In this document: positions 36,854 through 45,744 of the stretch, piece after piece
Layout of the letters: each line of letters begins with the position of its first letter
How positions within the stretch are numbered: position 1 is the first letter of the stretch
The notes under the pieces: model-generated
The model's input: the letters and a program-made list of their open reading frames with translations, nothing else
What the model was told of the DNA's origin: nothing
The model's database searches: none
Assembly: GCF_015291705.1 (NCBI RefSeq)
Contig: NZ_CP030050.1
Span: 1,860,001 to 1,924,000, forward strand
DNA: 64,000 nucleotides
Direction of reading: 5' to 3'
Origin: Bradyrhizobium arachidis
GTDB lineage: Bacteria; Pseudomonadota; Alphaproteobacteria; Rhizobiales; Xanthobacteraceae
Position numbers and translations under genes: made by a program

Positions 36854-37596
36854 TGCGCCTCACCAATGACGATGTGCTTCTGCTTCACGCCTATCTGGAT
36901 GGTGAGCTGGATGTCACAACTTCGCTCAGCATGGAGAGCAAAATCCGTGAGGATGCCACTCTGCAGCACATGGCGCGCGAAGTCACAAATCTGAAGTCGG
37001 CTCTGTCGCGACTTCATACTGAGCGTGACGTTTCGGAAGCGTTTATGAGTCGCATGGAGGGCAAGCTCGGAATCGAAAGACGATGGCGGCCCCCTCAATG
37101 GGCGCTCTTAGCAGCCTCTTTGATGATTGTAGTTGGCGCGTCCGTTTCCTTGACCTCAATCGCCGTCCTTCAGCGCGAGCCGCTTAGCTCTAGCGCTCAG
37201 CTTCTCGATGGACACTTGCGCGCGCTCATGTCTTCGAACCAGACGGACGTCAGCTCGTCTTACCGCCATACCGTCAAGCCATGGTTCAACGGTCGCATTA
37301 CGCAAGCTCCTCGCGTTGCTGATTTGACTGGCCAGGGCTTCGAGCTGCTCGGGGCGCGCATAGACGTGATAGCAAGCACCCCGGTGCCCACGCTGGTCTA
37401 TCGCCGACGTCAGCACATTATAAGTCTAAGCGAGATACTGCTCGATGACACCAAAAAGAGCGACATTCAGGAAAGAAGCGAGCATGGATACAATATCGTC
37501 ACCTGGACCGAAGGTCCGCGTTCATTTGTGGCGATCTCAGATCTGAACTCGACCGAGTTGGTGAGTTTCGCCCGATCCGTCCGAGACAGCAGCTGA
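36853..37596 (+). CDS. Membrane-bound anti-sigma factor
   Basis: 247 residues. The N-terminal cytoplasmic part (MRLTNDDVLLLHAYLDGELD to about residue 75) resembles the anti-sigma domain with a HAYLDGELD signature but without the zinc-binding HxxxCxxC motif. One transmembrane helix follows (WALLAASLMIVVGASVSLTS, about residues 81-103), and the remaining 140 residues are periplasmic. It should hold the ECF sigma factor encoded just upstream in an inactive state and sense an envelope or redox signal. One-base overlap with the sigma gene supports coupling. Confidence 0.82.
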   Translation: MRLTNDDVLLLHAYLDGELDVTTSLSMESKIREDATLQHMAREVTNLKSALSRLHTERDVSEAFMSRMEGKLGIERRWRPPQWALLAASLMIVVGASVSLTSIAVLQREPLSSSAQLLDGHLRALMSSNQTDVSSSYRHTVKPWFNGRITQAPRVADLTGQGFELLGARIDVIASTPVPTLVYRRRQHIISLSEILLDDTKKSDIQERSEHGYNIVTWTEGPRSFVAISDLNSTELVSFARSVRDSS

Positions 37597-37686
37597 GACA
37601 GTCGACGTCATGCCCTGGATCCACTTGGATCGAACGACACAAACGTCTCGGGCCGCTCGGGGCGGTCTGTCTGGTCCGGGGATGAC

Positions 37687-37950
37687 CTACCCGCGCAGCC
37701 GCGCCAAATTGGTTTTGTGCATGGAGAGCGGCAACTGCCGTACGTCCTCGCCGCCCAGAGCGAGGACATCAAAGCGTAGAGCTGCACCGCCCTCATCATG
37801 CCGTCGTGAGTGCAGCGCGTTGAAGTCCGAAATTTCGTCGACGCCGAGCACCACGGCCTCGCCATCTATGACGAATTGCTGCTCGCGGTTCTTCAGCGCG
37901 GATTCGACAATCCAAGGGAAGCGGTCGGTCCAGTTATGGCCGTCGAAGCG
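37687..37950 (-). pseudogene. Fragment of an ATP-dependent DNA ligase (LigD type)
   Basis: Minus strand reads RFDGHNWTDRFPWIVESALK, NREQQFVIDGEAVVLGVDEI and SDFNALHSRRHDEGGAALRF, then DVLALGGEDVRQLPLSMHKT, ending at TAG 37687. This is the middle of the adenylation domain of LigD-type ligases, downstream of the active-site Lys; both ends are missing. A broken copy with no product expected. Confidence 0.75.
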
Positions 37951-38150
37951 TCAGTGCCGCCATCCGTCCTTGTCGAGGTCGACCCGGAACTCCTCCGGCA
38001 TCTGCGGCACTTCGCCTTCCCCGAGGACGTTGCACGTCGGGCAGGGCGCACCTGCACCGCCACAGCTGCACGCCCGCGGGCCCTCCCAAGGGCGGACTAG
38101 AGGTGATTTTCGCAGACCCAGCGAAAGCCGTCACAAGTGGTGCATGTCAT
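37951..38150 (-). pseudogene. Small Cys-rich (CxxC) protein, one-base frameshift
   Basis: From ATG 38150: MTCTTCDGFRWVCENH, then a stop; a one-base shift near 38098 leads to PWEGPRACSCGGAGAPCPTC and ends VDLDKDGWRH before TGA 37951. Four CxxC/CxC groups suggest a small zinc ribbon of about 63 residues. It abuts the ligase fragment. Function unknown. Confidence 0.55.
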
Positions 38151-38200
38151 TCTGGATGTCAAACGGGCCCGGATCCCGAGGTTTTAGGTCCGCGGCAGGC

Positions 38201-38327
38201 TTAAGCAACCGCACCTTGGTCGCGTTCGTGCAGCTCGAGCCAGCCGTGCTCGACGGCGTACCCAATGCCAGCGTCGAACTCGCTGCCCTTCTCCTTCAAT
38301 TCGAACAGGAAGTGCGCGCTGATCTTC
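38201..38327 (-). pseudogene. 3' part of a small gene split by IS66
   Basis: The minus strand reads ISAHFLFELKEKGSEFDAG, IGYAVEHGWLELHERDQGAV and A, then TAA at 38201. Joined across the IS66 element to 41157-41273 (removing one copy of the 8-bp duplication), it restores one reading frame apart from a single missing base near 41210. See the 5' part for the start. Confidence 0.7.
38320..38327. repeat. Left 8-bp target duplication of IS66 (TGATCTTC)
   Basis: TGATCTTC at 38320-38327 is repeated exactly at 41157-41164, directly flanking the element, as expected of IS66 transposition. Confidence 0.9.
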
Positions 38328-38361
38328 GTACGCATCCGGCGTAGGCCGCAGGCTGATTGGA

Positions 38362-38613
38362 TCATTCCCGTTGCCAGCGCGTGAGCAGCTTGGGGTTTTC
38401 TTTGTAGAACCTGACGAGCTCGATCAGGTTTTCGATGCCAAAGTCGGTGAACGCCTGAACACCATCTTCGCCGACGCCATAGACCCAGATCAGGCCGTCC
38501 TCGATCTCCATTTCGATGGCAATGTCGCCCAGCCAGTCTTCGTCTTCACCGAGGTCCTTTGCGACCTGGGTGATGGTGGTGACGTGATGAACCTTGTTGA
38601 CGTGCGTGGTCAT
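38362..38613 (-). CDS. Small acidic passenger protein of IS66
   Basis: 83 residues from the ATG at 38613 ([20 protein letters not shown]), acidic in the middle ([20 protein letters not shown]). The ATG overlaps the TGA stop of tnpC (ATGA), so it is translationally coupled to the transposase genes and lies inside the element ends. I know such a small gene from related IS66 copies but not its function; it may be a passenger or an accessory of transposition. Confidence 0.7.
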   Translation of the reverse strand: MTTHVNKVHHVTTITQVAKDLGEDEDWLGDIAIEMEIEDGLIWVYGVGEDGVQAFTDFGIENLIELVRFYKENPKLLTRWQRE

Positions 38614-40310
38614 GCCGCTCGAGCGGAGAACGCTGATGCCGGCGTCCAATTCCAGGGCAGAAGCTCGTCCAGCCGGTGAGCTGGGTGGGCGGCGATGCGG
38701 GCAAGGATATCCGTGAGCCAGGCCTGTGGATCGACGCCATTCATTTTGGCCGTGATGATCAAGCTATACATGGAAGCCGCGCGCCGTCCGCCGCGATCAG
38801 AGCCGCAGAACAACCAGGATTTTCGTCCAAGGGCGATGCCTCGCAAGCCTCTTTCGGCGGCATTGTTCGAGAGACAGACTCGGCCGTCCTCCAGGAACCG
38901 CGTGAAGCTCGCCCACCGCTTCAGGATGTAGTTGAACGCCTTGGCCAGGTCGTGCCCACGGGACAGCTTGGCGAGCTGCTCCCGCATATAGACCTGCAGG
39001 TCCTCGACCAGGGGCCGGCTCAGCGTCTGTCGCATCTCCAGACGCTCTTCGGGGCTCCTGCCATTGATGGAGCGCTCGATCTCGAACAGCGCATCGATCC
39101 GCCGCACGACCTCGACCGCGATGGGCGAGAGCGGGATCTCCTTCTTGCCGGTGGCCTTGCGACGCGCATTCTCTTCGATATCGGCCATGGCGAAGAATGG
39201 GCGCCGCGCATGGACCCAACACGCCGCTTCCCGGATCGGTCCAGGGTGGCGTCCCGCCAGATAGAGCTGGTTGTACCCGTCATAGGCGTCGGCCTGCAGG
39301 ATGCCGGCATACCCCGCCAGATGCGCCTGGGGATGCTCGCCCCTACGGTCGCGGGAGTAGTAGAACATCGCCGCCGGCGGCCCGGCGCCGCCAAACGGCC
39401 GATCGTCCCGGAGGTAGATCCAGCACCGTGCCGTATCGGTCTTGCCCTTGGCCAGCACCGGCACCGTCGTATCATCGGCATGCAGGCGCTCGGCCGCCAT
39501 GACATGGGCTTCGACCAGGCGCAGCAGGGGATCCAGCGACGCACTGACCGATCCCACGGCGTCCGCCATGGTCGACAGCGCGATCGGCACGCCTTCCAGG
39601 GCGTAGCGCTCAGCCTGGCGGTTTAAGGGCTGATGTTGGCCGAACTTCTCGAACATGATCATGGCCAACAGGCTCGGGCCGGCCCATCCCCGTGCGACGG
39701 CATGGAATGGCGCCGGGGCCTGGCTGATCTTCTCGCAGTCGCGGCAGGAGAACTTCTCCCGCACCGTCTCGATCACCTTCCACTGGCGTGGTACCACTTC
39801 CAGTGTCCTCGTCACGTCCTCGCCGAGCTTGCGCAGACGATTGCCGCCACAGCACTCGCAAGCCGTCGGCGGTTCGATCACCACTCGTTCGCGCGGTAAA
39901 TGCTCAGGGAACGTCTGGCGTTCGCCGCGCTGGCGCGTAAATCCGCGCACCGTCGTCGCCTTGGCCACAGCGCGCTCCGCCGCCAGCTCGTCTTCAGTGG
40001 CGTCACTTTCCAACTCTTCGAACGTCAAGGCCAACTGCTCGATCAGGCGCGACGAACGCTCCGACCGCTGGCCGTAGATCTGATGCTTTAGCTTGGCAAT
40101 TTGCAGCTTCTGCTGGGCAATCAGCGCTTCGTCCTCAGACGCTTTCGCACGGGCGACCGCAAGTTCAGCTGCGATCTCCAAACCCTTCGCGCGCTCGGCT
40201 GCCAGCGCCGCTTTCAGGGCGGCAATGTCATCCGGAACAGCGTCGCGCTCAGCATCCATGCGACATAGTGAATCACAAATTGGAAGCGTTGGGACTCCCC
40301 AAAAATGCAA
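38610..40310 (-). CDS. tnpC: IS66 transposase TnpC (DDE)
   Basis: 566 residues. An N-terminal coiled coil ([20 protein letters not shown]) is followed by a zinc-finger-like part with [12 protein letters not shown] and SCRDCEK, then the DDE catalytic domain ([40 protein letters not shown]) and the C-terminal end ([20 protein letters not shown]). It performs transposition with the two small proteins. Intact. Confidence 0.93.
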   Translation of the reverse strand: MHFWGVPTLPICDSLCRMDAERDAVPDDIAALKAALAAERAKGLEIAAELAVARAKASEDEALIAQQKLQIAKLKHQIYGQRSERSSRLIEQLALTFEELESDATEDELAAERAVAKATTVRGFTRQRGERQTFPEHLPRERVVIEPPTACECCGGNRLRKLGEDVTRTLEVVPRQWKVIETVREKFSCRDCEKISQAPAPFHAVARGWAGPSLLAMIMFEKFGQHQPLNRQAERYALEGVPIALSTMADAVGSVSASLDPLLRLVEAHVMAAERLHADDTTVPVLAKGKTDTARCWIYLRDDRPFGGAGPPAAMFYYSRDRRGEHPQAHLAGYAGILQADAYDGYNQLYLAGRHPGPIREAACWVHARRPFFAMADIEENARRKATGKKEIPLSPIAVEVVRRIDALFEIERSINGRSPEERLEMRQTLSRPLVEDLQVYMREQLAKLSRGHDLAKAFNYILKRWASFTRFLEDGRVCLSNNAAERGLRGIALGRKSWLFCGSDRGGRRAASMYSLIITAKMNGVDPQAWLTDILARIAAHPAHRLDELLPWNWTPASAFSARAA

Positions 40311-40329
40311 AATCTGCTGGATTTTGTGC

Positions 40330-40677
40330 TCAACCAGCGCTTCTCGGTCGCCAGCTCAGTTGTGGATTCCGCCAGTCGATCCCTTCCAGCATATAGGCCA
40401 TCTGCGCCGCTGAGATCGATACCGCGCCGTCCGACGCCGAAGGCCAGATAAACTTGCCTCGGTCCAGGCGCTTGGCATAGAGCGACATACCCAACCCATC
40501 ATGCCAAAGAATCTTGACCAGATCGCCGCTGCGGCCCCGGAAGATGTAGAGATCGCCGGCATGGGGATCGCGCTTCAGGCTCTCCTGAACCGTAAGAGCC
40601 AGGCTTCGCATGCCGCGACGCATATCGGTGTGGCCGGTCGCGATCCAGACTCTGACGCCGCTCGGAATCGGAATCAT
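40330..40677 (-). CDS. tnpB: IS66 accessory protein TnpB
   Basis: 115 residues of the IS66 Orf2 family: [40 protein letters not shown] and [13 protein letters not shown] are the conserved core. Required for IS66 transposition with TnpA and TnpC; its exact biochemical role is not established. It overlaps tnpA by 4 bases. Confidence 0.93.
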   Translation of the reverse strand: MIPIPSGVRVWIATGHTDMRRGMRSLALTVQESLKRDPHAGDLYIFRGRSGDLVKILWHDGLGMSLYAKRLDRGKFIWPSASDGAVSISAAQMAYMLEGIDWRNPQLSWRPRSAG

Positions 40678-41069
40678 CGTCGTCGCAACAGCTCAAGAAC
40701 CTGCTGCAGCGCCTCAACGTCCACGTCACGGTCAACGCGAACACGACAACCGCCCCCGAGATCAATCTCGATGATTCCAGCCCTTGCACGCTGCGCAGGC
40801 GGTGAAGACGCCAGTTGTGGTGCGCCGCTCGAGATCGGAGCCGCTACAGGTGTGATCTCGACGGGAATAAGAGCAGGCGCAGCATCTCCGCCCAATCGCC
40901 CCTGGCGCGCTTGTCGACGCCAGGTGAACAGCAGGCTATGAGCCACCCCGTGCCGGCGTGCCACCCCGCAGACCGTCTCGCCGGGCTGCAAGGTCTCTTC
41001 GACAAGGCGGACCTTCTCGTCGTAACTCCATCGCCGCCGACGCTCGGCGCCCAACACATTGACCTGCAT
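40674..41069 (-). CDS. tnpA: IS66 accessory protein TnpA (HTH)
   Basis: 131 residues with an N-terminal helix-turn-helix of the IS3/IS66 Orf1 type (RRRWSYDEKVRLVEETLQPG, ETVCGVARRHGVAHSLLFTW) and a C-terminal strand-rich end. It probably binds the element ends. First gene of the IS66 operon. Confidence 0.93.
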   Translation of the reverse strand: MQVNVLGAERRRRWSYDEKVRLVEETLQPGETVCGVARRHGVAHSLLFTWRRQARQGRLGGDAAPALIPVEITPVAAPISSGAPQLASSPPAQRARAGIIEIDLGGGCRVRVDRDVDVEALQQVLELLRRR

Positions 41070-41156
41070 TCCCGGCGTGACCTTAAAGCTAGACTTAAGG
41101 TCAAATCCTCAGGCCGCCTCGCAAACTACACAAGGCGGCCTTCGCCGGAGAGATAC

Positions 41157-41273
41157 TGATCTTCTCTATATGGATGCGTCCGTTCTGGACGGGCTCCATG
41201 CTGGCCGCGAGTCCAGCAGCTTGCGAGCTGCGGCTTCCGGGTCAGAATAGGGATCGCCGTCTGCGTATTTCAA
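41157..41273 (-). pseudogene. 5' part of the small gene split by IS66
   Basis: A TTG at 41273 overlaps the stop of the preceding gene (TTGA) and starts LKYADGDPYSDPEAAARKLL; near 41210 one base is missing and the frame continues as LAASMEPVQNGRIHIEKI up to the IS66 end, resuming at 38327. The joined gene would encode about 80 residues. It is the last member of the coupled operon 43229-41270. I have seen similar small proteins in rhizobial genomes but know no function. Confidence 0.65.
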
Positions 41274-41830
41274 GCCGACGCCGGTTTTGGTGCCGGGAGA
41301 GCCAACTGGATATGACCGGCATCAAACAGCTTTTTTATCAAGCCAGAACCCACGGCGTCTGATTGGATACGGCCCGATGCGAGCGCTGCAGCCATAGCTT
41401 GCATGACCTGGGCTTGACTTCGGAAGATAGGATCTCGAAACTTAAAAGCTTTTGCCAAAGCGATTGCGTCGCCGACCGAATTGATCTGAATCACCTGGTG
41501 CTTGCTCGCTCCGTTCAGCTTCGTATCCAAAGACTCTCCGCGAGTGCTCTTCATGATGAGGCCAAGTTCTTTTTTCACCTTCCAGTCACTGATCACACGC
41601 AAGGTTACGTCTGTGAGGTTGGAGACGTTGCGCGCGTGCAGAGCCGCGACGATTGTATCTAGCTCAGCGGCCGCAGGCGGGTCGCTGACTTCCCATACTG
41701 ATACCTCATTTTCGTTGTCTAGGATGTCCGCCAAAACATTGGCGGGAAAGGCAAGGTCTGCCGGCGTATCGGCAGCGACCCTGTCCCAGTCGCCTCGGCG
41801 ACTTTTTCGCACGAATATCGCCACGGTCAA
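41270..41830 (-). CDS. Unknown protein, third gene of a coupled operon
   Basis: 186 residues (MTVAIFVRKSRRGDWDRVAA). No membrane segment or known motif. The N-terminal third looks like alpha/beta (LADILDNENEVSVWEVSD), the rest is helical (VGDAIALAKAFKFRDPIFRS), ending in an Ala/Pro tail. Its start overlaps the stop of the HEAT-like gene by 4 bases and its stop overlaps the start of the IS66-split gene. Function not known; the coupling implies joint action with its neighbours. Confidence 0.65.
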   Translation of the reverse strand: MTVAIFVRKSRRGDWDRVAADTPADLAFPANVLADILDNENEVSVWEVSDPPAAAELDTIVAALHARNVSNLTDVTLRVISDWKVKKELGLIMKSTRGESLDTKLNGASKHQVIQINSVGDAIALAKAFKFRDPIFRSQAQVMQAMAAALASGRIQSDAVGSGLIKKLFDAGHIQLALPAPKPASA

Positions 41831-42429
41831 CGCAGCATTGCTGCGGCGAGAAGAGCAATCTCACCTGTATCCTTTTGGCTGCTGATTTCTTCAAGGGCCT
41901 GCTTCGCCGGTAGAGCCTTCATGCGACCCAAAGCTCTCACGGCCGCTTTCCGGACCCGATAATCCGCGTCCTTGGCGTATCCCCGCAATGCGTGTGCACG
42001 CAGATACTCCGTATCCCGATGGCGAGACGCTCCGATTGCGAGAAGAAGGGGCTCAAAAGCTGAAAGGTTTTCTTTCAATAATCCAGCCTCAAGGACGGCG
42101 GTGCATGATGCTGGCTCGCCCATGAGATCGATAATTCGAGCGATGCAGTCGACCACTTCTTCGTTCTGATCATCATCCGATTGGTCGAGGTTATCGAGTT
42201 GCCCATAGATAAAGGAGTGAACGCGATCGCACTGGCCAGAAAAGATCTTCTGGTATTGGTCGAACGACGTAACGAATGTGTAGGAAGGTGATGCAACTGG
42301 ACGATTGAACGCTTCGTTCAAGATTGTAGCCGCTGTCGATGAAGTGACAGGCACGATTGCAACGGTGCCATCCTCAAACATCGTTCGCGGTGCGCTATTG
42401 GAAAGAGGATACAGACTGGCATTGTTCAT
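41827..42429 (-). CDS. HEAT-repeat-like protein, second gene of the coupled operon
   Basis: 200 residues. The C-terminal 90 residues form alpha-helical HEAT-like units: RAHALRGYAKDADYRVRKAA, VRALGRMKALPAKQALEEIS. The N-terminal half is mixed (FEDGTVAIVPVTSSTAATIL). HEAT repeats usually mediate protein contacts. Overlaps both neighbours by 4 bases. Function unknown. Confidence 0.65.
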   Translation of the reverse strand: MNNASLYPLSNSAPRTMFEDGTVAIVPVTSSTAATILNEAFNRPVASPSYTFVTSFDQYQKIFSGQCDRVHSFIYGQLDNLDQSDDDQNEEVVDCIARIIDLMGEPASCTAVLEAGLLKENLSAFEPLLLAIGASRHRDTEYLRAHALRGYAKDADYRVRKAAVRALGRMKALPAKQALEEISSQKDTGEIALLAAAMLR

Positions 42430-43229
42430 TTTGCTTTTTCTCCCTCCGCAAGCTTCACGGAATGTTCGCGCAGCTCGCTGACCACACGGGGCAAATCACT
42501 AATAGGGACAATATTTGACGCATCCGTACTTGTATCGATGTAAATCTGGGCGGCTGTGGCGAGGGGCGCTGATGGCAGAATTGGCATCGGAACGCCTAAG
42601 GCTCGCATCCGAACAGTAGCGACCTGTAGAGCTTGCCATCTCGCAAGCCGATTGATCACTCTACCTTGATCATCTCGCGCAGGTCGATTGATCTGGAAGA
42701 TCAAGTCACTGTCTTTCTCTGGGTCTACCGGCACGCTCGGTATCAATCGATGCAGGGCGCGAACCGCTTCTTGGGCGTCCGACGTCGGTCGAATAAGCGT
42801 GATCGCATAGGCGACACGAATAGCGCCGGAAACCAAATTGACGGCTTTGTCGGCGACCGCGTCGAACATCTCCAAGGTTTGTCGGAAAGGCCCGACGAAA
42901 AAAAATGGTTTGTAGCCAGGCGTCAGAGGGTCGACCGTATTCTGGGATGGCTTGTCGCCCAGGACGATATCAATGCGGTTCGATTGCTGCATCACGTTGA
43001 GGAACGCATGAGAGACATCGCCCGCTTCCTGTTGCGTTTGCACCATACGCTCGACTGATGTTGAGGTTGGCTCGACGCCCGCGACCTCCCCGAAGATGGG
43101 CCGTTGGGTCCACCCCGGGATGTCAAGAAACGAAAGCCGAATACTTTCTGCTAGCCAGCCGTCAAGCGGATCCTGCAACATAACCCCCTCAGTCGGTGAG
43201 CTCGCCAGATTTTGGGATTTATGCATCAT
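42426..43229 (-). CDS. Unknown protein, first gene of the coupled operon
   Basis: 267 residues (MMHKSQNLASSPTEGVMLQD). Soluble, mixed composition, with strand-helix segments such as QSNRIDIVLGDKPSQNTVDP and VNLVSGAIRVAYAITLIRPT that look like a beta-rich N-terminal domain and a helical end. It is somewhat like TIGR04255-type proteins in layout, but I cannot assign it. It starts the operon; about 400 bp separate it from the upstream gene. Confidence 0.6.
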   Translation of the reverse strand: MMHKSQNLASSPTEGVMLQDPLDGWLAESIRLSFLDIPGWTQRPIFGEVAGVEPTSTSVERMVQTQQEAGDVSHAFLNVMQQSNRIDIVLGDKPSQNTVDPLTPGYKPFFFVGPFRQTLEMFDAVADKAVNLVSGAIRVAYAITLIRPTSDAQEAVRALHRLIPSVPVDPEKDSDLIFQINRPARDDQGRVINRLARWQALQVATVRMRALGVPMPILPSAPLATAAQIYIDTSTDASNIVPISDLPRVVSELREHSVKLAEGEKAK

Positions 43230-43632
43230 TTCTTAAGGAACCTGCCTACGGCACCGTGACAACATATGCAGAAATCAGTCAAGCGGCGTCATGTTCACTT
43301 TGGCGGAATGCTCCGCTGGAGGGGCGCATTCCGCCGCACAGAGCAACGCGGAACATGACCGGAACATTGCGGCGCACACACCCCCTCCGCCGCACACCGC
43401 TGTAATATAATCAGAAAGATAGCATTAAGAAGTCCTTAATGGGAACCCTGGTAGGCCGGGCCGGCCTTATTGCCGGCGAGGACCGCCAAGTGGGGACAGG
43501 CCGCCAATCCCGGGGAAGGCAAAATCGTTGTGGCGCGGTCGGCAGCTCGAAACGTCAGCAAAGGGTCGGTCTTGCCGGCTTAGGGCGCGGCAACTCCGCG
43601 GGCGGCCTTTGACCTTGGCTCACTCCTACTCG

Positions 43633-44046
43633 TCAGGCCTTTGGCATCTGGACACCAGTGCGGGACTTGGCTTCCGCAGCTCGAAGTGCGGATCGCAGCT
43701 GGCTGCTGGTTTCCGACTGCAGAACGAAGTAATGAGCGAGCCCGGATCCATCGAGAAGGCCAAGTGCCACCACCCCGGGCTGCTCAGTCGCATGTGCCGT
43801 AGCACGACTGATCGGCATCATCTTCACGAACCCCTTACCACCGACCGCGGTCTGGTGGTTTAAGCTTGACGAAAGTAATGCGGTGACAGTCTGCGCAAGA
43901 TTGCTGGCATGTTCTGGGTCCAGGCCGATGCTGACGGACTTGCCTCCGTCTAAAGTAAACTTCAGCGCAACGACCTTGCCATCCGCTGACAACAATGCGT
44001 CGACAGAGTGAGCTGGCAAGAACGACAACTGTTCTGGCGTTGGCAC
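43633..44046 (-). CDS. Unknown small protein upstream of the coupled operon
   Basis: 137 residues (MPTPEQLSFLPAHSVDALLS) with an N-terminal beta-rich portion (GKVVALKFTLDGGKSVSIGL), a helix, and a second beta portion (PGVVALGLLDGSGLAHYFVL). No known family. It lies between the protease-like gene and the coupled operon on the same strand; 127 bp and about 400 bp separate it from them. Confidence 0.55.
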   Translation of the reverse strand: MPTPEQLSFLPAHSVDALLSADGKVVALKFTLDGGKSVSIGLDPEHASNLAQTVTALLSSSLNHQTAVGGKGFVKMMPISRATAHATEQPGVVALGLLDGSGLAHYFVLQSETSSQLRSALRAAEAKSRTGVQMPKA

Positions 44047-44173
44047 TATTTCTCTCTGTTTTTATCAATTTCGCTCATCATGGGGCTTGGCGAGGGTAAG
44101 CCGAAGAATGTGTGCGCGTTGCCGCCTGCCACGTATGTCCAATCACGGCTCGCAATAAAGCGCGGGCTAGTGG

Positions 44174-44611
44174 CTAGACGAAACCCTGCGGGCTCACCAA
44201 TATCTCCAATTCACCAATGCCAGCTGTGCTGTCATACGTGAACCTTGCGCCTTGCAAGAATTTGCGACCGAGGATCACACGCCAAGGCGACATCCTTCCG
44301 CTCAGATTGATCCCTCCGGCGCCAGTCTCGTGCAGCATGTTGCCTACTCCGGAATAGAGCATAAACCATACGCGATGGTTCGTCATGATCGCCGATCTGG
44401 CGACGCCGTGGTTCATTAGTCGCTCCAGTACCGGCGGATTATGAGCCTTGATGAGATCTTCGTCGATGAGGTTCCACTGTGAGCCGGTGTCGATGAGCGC
44501 TTTAACCTTGGTAATCCCGGCTGCGCCGCCCTGGACTTGTGTTGGCGGCTGGAAGCTGACGCCAATCTCGATGCAGCTGTCCATCAAATGGATGGTCTGT
44601 CGCTCGGCCAT
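44174..44611 (-). CDS. Retropepsin-like aspartic protease
   Basis: 145 residues, close to the length of a retroviral or bacterial retropepsin. The active-site triad is in VKALIDTGSQWNLIDEDLI (Asp-Thr-Gly near residue 41), the flap region follows, and the C-terminal ILGRKFLQGARFTYDSTAGI matches the I-L-G-x-x-F-L motif that packs against the active site. No signal peptide or membrane segment. Such proteases act as homodimers. It is the first of a series of minus-strand genes ending at the IS66 element; the substrate is unknown. Confidence 0.75.
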   Translation of the reverse strand: MAERQTIHLMDSCIEIGVSFQPPTQVQGGAAGITKVKALIDTGSQWNLIDEDLIKAHNPPVLERLMNHGVARSAIMTNHRVWFMLYSGVGNMLHETGAGGINLSGRMSPWRVILGRKFLQGARFTYDSTAGIGELEILVSPQGFV

Positions 44612-45110
44612 CGCGGAGCAGTCCCTCTACTGGCAACTTGATGCACTCCGGCTTCATTGGTTCACCCGTCGATGTCAGAACGAGCTCGGCAAGTTGCTGG
44701 CGGTTCCTTTTGATCACTGGCTTCCAGCGTTGCTCGCGATCTGGGAGGAGAGCATCTAGCAATGGAGAGTGGCGCGGATCTTGGTGAGCAGCAGATGCTT
44801 CGAAAGATCGATCCGCTTCCCCCAACCGCAGTCGTTTGGCCATCTGCTGAGTTTTGCGACGCGCAAAGTGATGCCTCGCAACAACCGCCGTCGAAGCGTG
44901 CGGACCGCTTACAGCCCCGCGTTCAAGGACTCTTCGATACGCAGGGAGAAAGGTCGCCTTAAGCTCGGCCATGGCCAAGTCGTCGCCCCACGCCGGTTGA
45001 TCCCTCAGGGTGGTCTGACGCAGAGCTTGATACAGTTTGCGAAAATAGCCCCTCACAAAATGACCTGTGGCGGTTCTGCAACCACTGGTCAACAGGGAGC
45101 TGCGGGTCAA
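44502..45110 (-). CDS. Doubtful open frame upstream of the protease gene
   Basis: 202 residues are open here (YFRKLYQALRQTTLRDQPAW, MAELKATFLPAYRRVLERG and on), but the 3' end overlaps the protease gene in a different frame, composition is arginine-rich in places, and no domain is visible. It may be a partial or decayed gene. I would not rely on it. Confidence 0.25.
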   Translation of the reverse strand: MTRSSLLTSGCRTATGHFVRGYFRKLYQALRQTTLRDQPAWGDDLAMAELKATFLPAYRRVLERGAVSGPHASTAVVARHHFARRKTQQMAKRLRLGEADRSFEASAAHQDPRHSPLLDALLPDREQRWKPVIKRNRQQLAELVLTSTGEPMKPECIKLPVEGLLRDGRATDHPFDGQLHRDWRQLPAANTSPGRRSRDYQG

Positions 45111-45427
45111 CTGCGGGATTCACAGAAAACAAGCTGGTACCCCACCTTTCACGTCAGCATTTTCTGTCAATTTCAGCGAGGTCGGCGGAGAATTTGAGCC
45201 CGTTGCGGTTCGCCTCGCCCTGAGGACGGAACATAACGGGAGTGCCCAGGGCTTACAGATCGTCGCCCGGGCCGATCGAGTGCATGGCGATATGTGCTTC
45301 GATTAGCAGGTGAGCAAGAAGTCCTCGAGGTCTTCTCGAGAAAAATCGGCCCCGATGTCCCTTGCAGCTGTAATACTCGCCTTCAGTTAGGCCTTTCTTT
45401 CGGGCACGACGGCGCATTGATCTAAGA

Positions 45428-45660
45428 GCGCTCCGGGAAGGCATAGATAAGCTGGATGAGACTTGCCAGCACCGCAAAGCGGCCAAAGCGGCAGCGCGCG
45501 CCGCATATGATCGCCTTCGGCCTGATCTGCCTGAAACGCTGGTGGTCACTCCGTACAGCGCTTCCGCCGACGGCGAGCTTGACCTCGCCAAGGTGATCGA
45601 GGCGGAGGCATCCAGCGAAGCGCAGGCGCGCGCGGTATTTCAGCACTGCATGCGTGAAGC
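45428..45660 (+). pseudogene. Unidentified gene fragment
   Basis: An open stretch reads LDETCQHRKAAKAAARAAYD, RLRPDLPETLVVTPYSASAD and GELDLAKVIEAEASSEAQA, a coding-like composition with a coiled-coil start. It stops at the IS481 fragment (45664) and has no clear beginning. I cannot name the protein. Confidence 0.35.
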
Positions 45661-45663
45661 ATC

Positions 45664-45744
45664 CGGCACCACGCGATCATTCAACAGTTCGGCCGCCGTG
45701 ATCGGCGTCTTGCGATCATACAGCTTGGCGAACGCCACCTTGCG
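45664..45744 (-). pseudogene. IS481-type transposase fragment
   Basis: The minus strand encodes KVAFAKLYDRKTPITAAELL NDRVVP, the well-known core of IS481-family DDE transposases just before their second catalytic segment. Only about 27 residues remain, inserted between two other gene fragments. Confidence 0.7.

Larger units (their letters stand above)
38328..41156 (-). mobile_element. Complete IS66-family insertion sequence, 2829 bp
   Basis: Both ends begin GTA and share imperfect inverted repeats: GTACGCATCCGGCGTAGGCC on the left and, on the complementary strand at the right, GTATCTCTCCGGCGAAGGCC. The element carries tnpA, tnpB and tnpC plus a small passenger gene, all on the minus strand, and is flanked by the exact 8-bp duplication TGATCTTC. 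It splits a small gene. All transposition genes look intact, so insertion may be recent. Confidence 0.95.

Noticed and set aside
37610..38344. Plus-strand frame of 244 residues
   Set aside because: It is antisense to the ligase fragment and to the CxxC-protein gene, whose minus-strand translations are recognisable.
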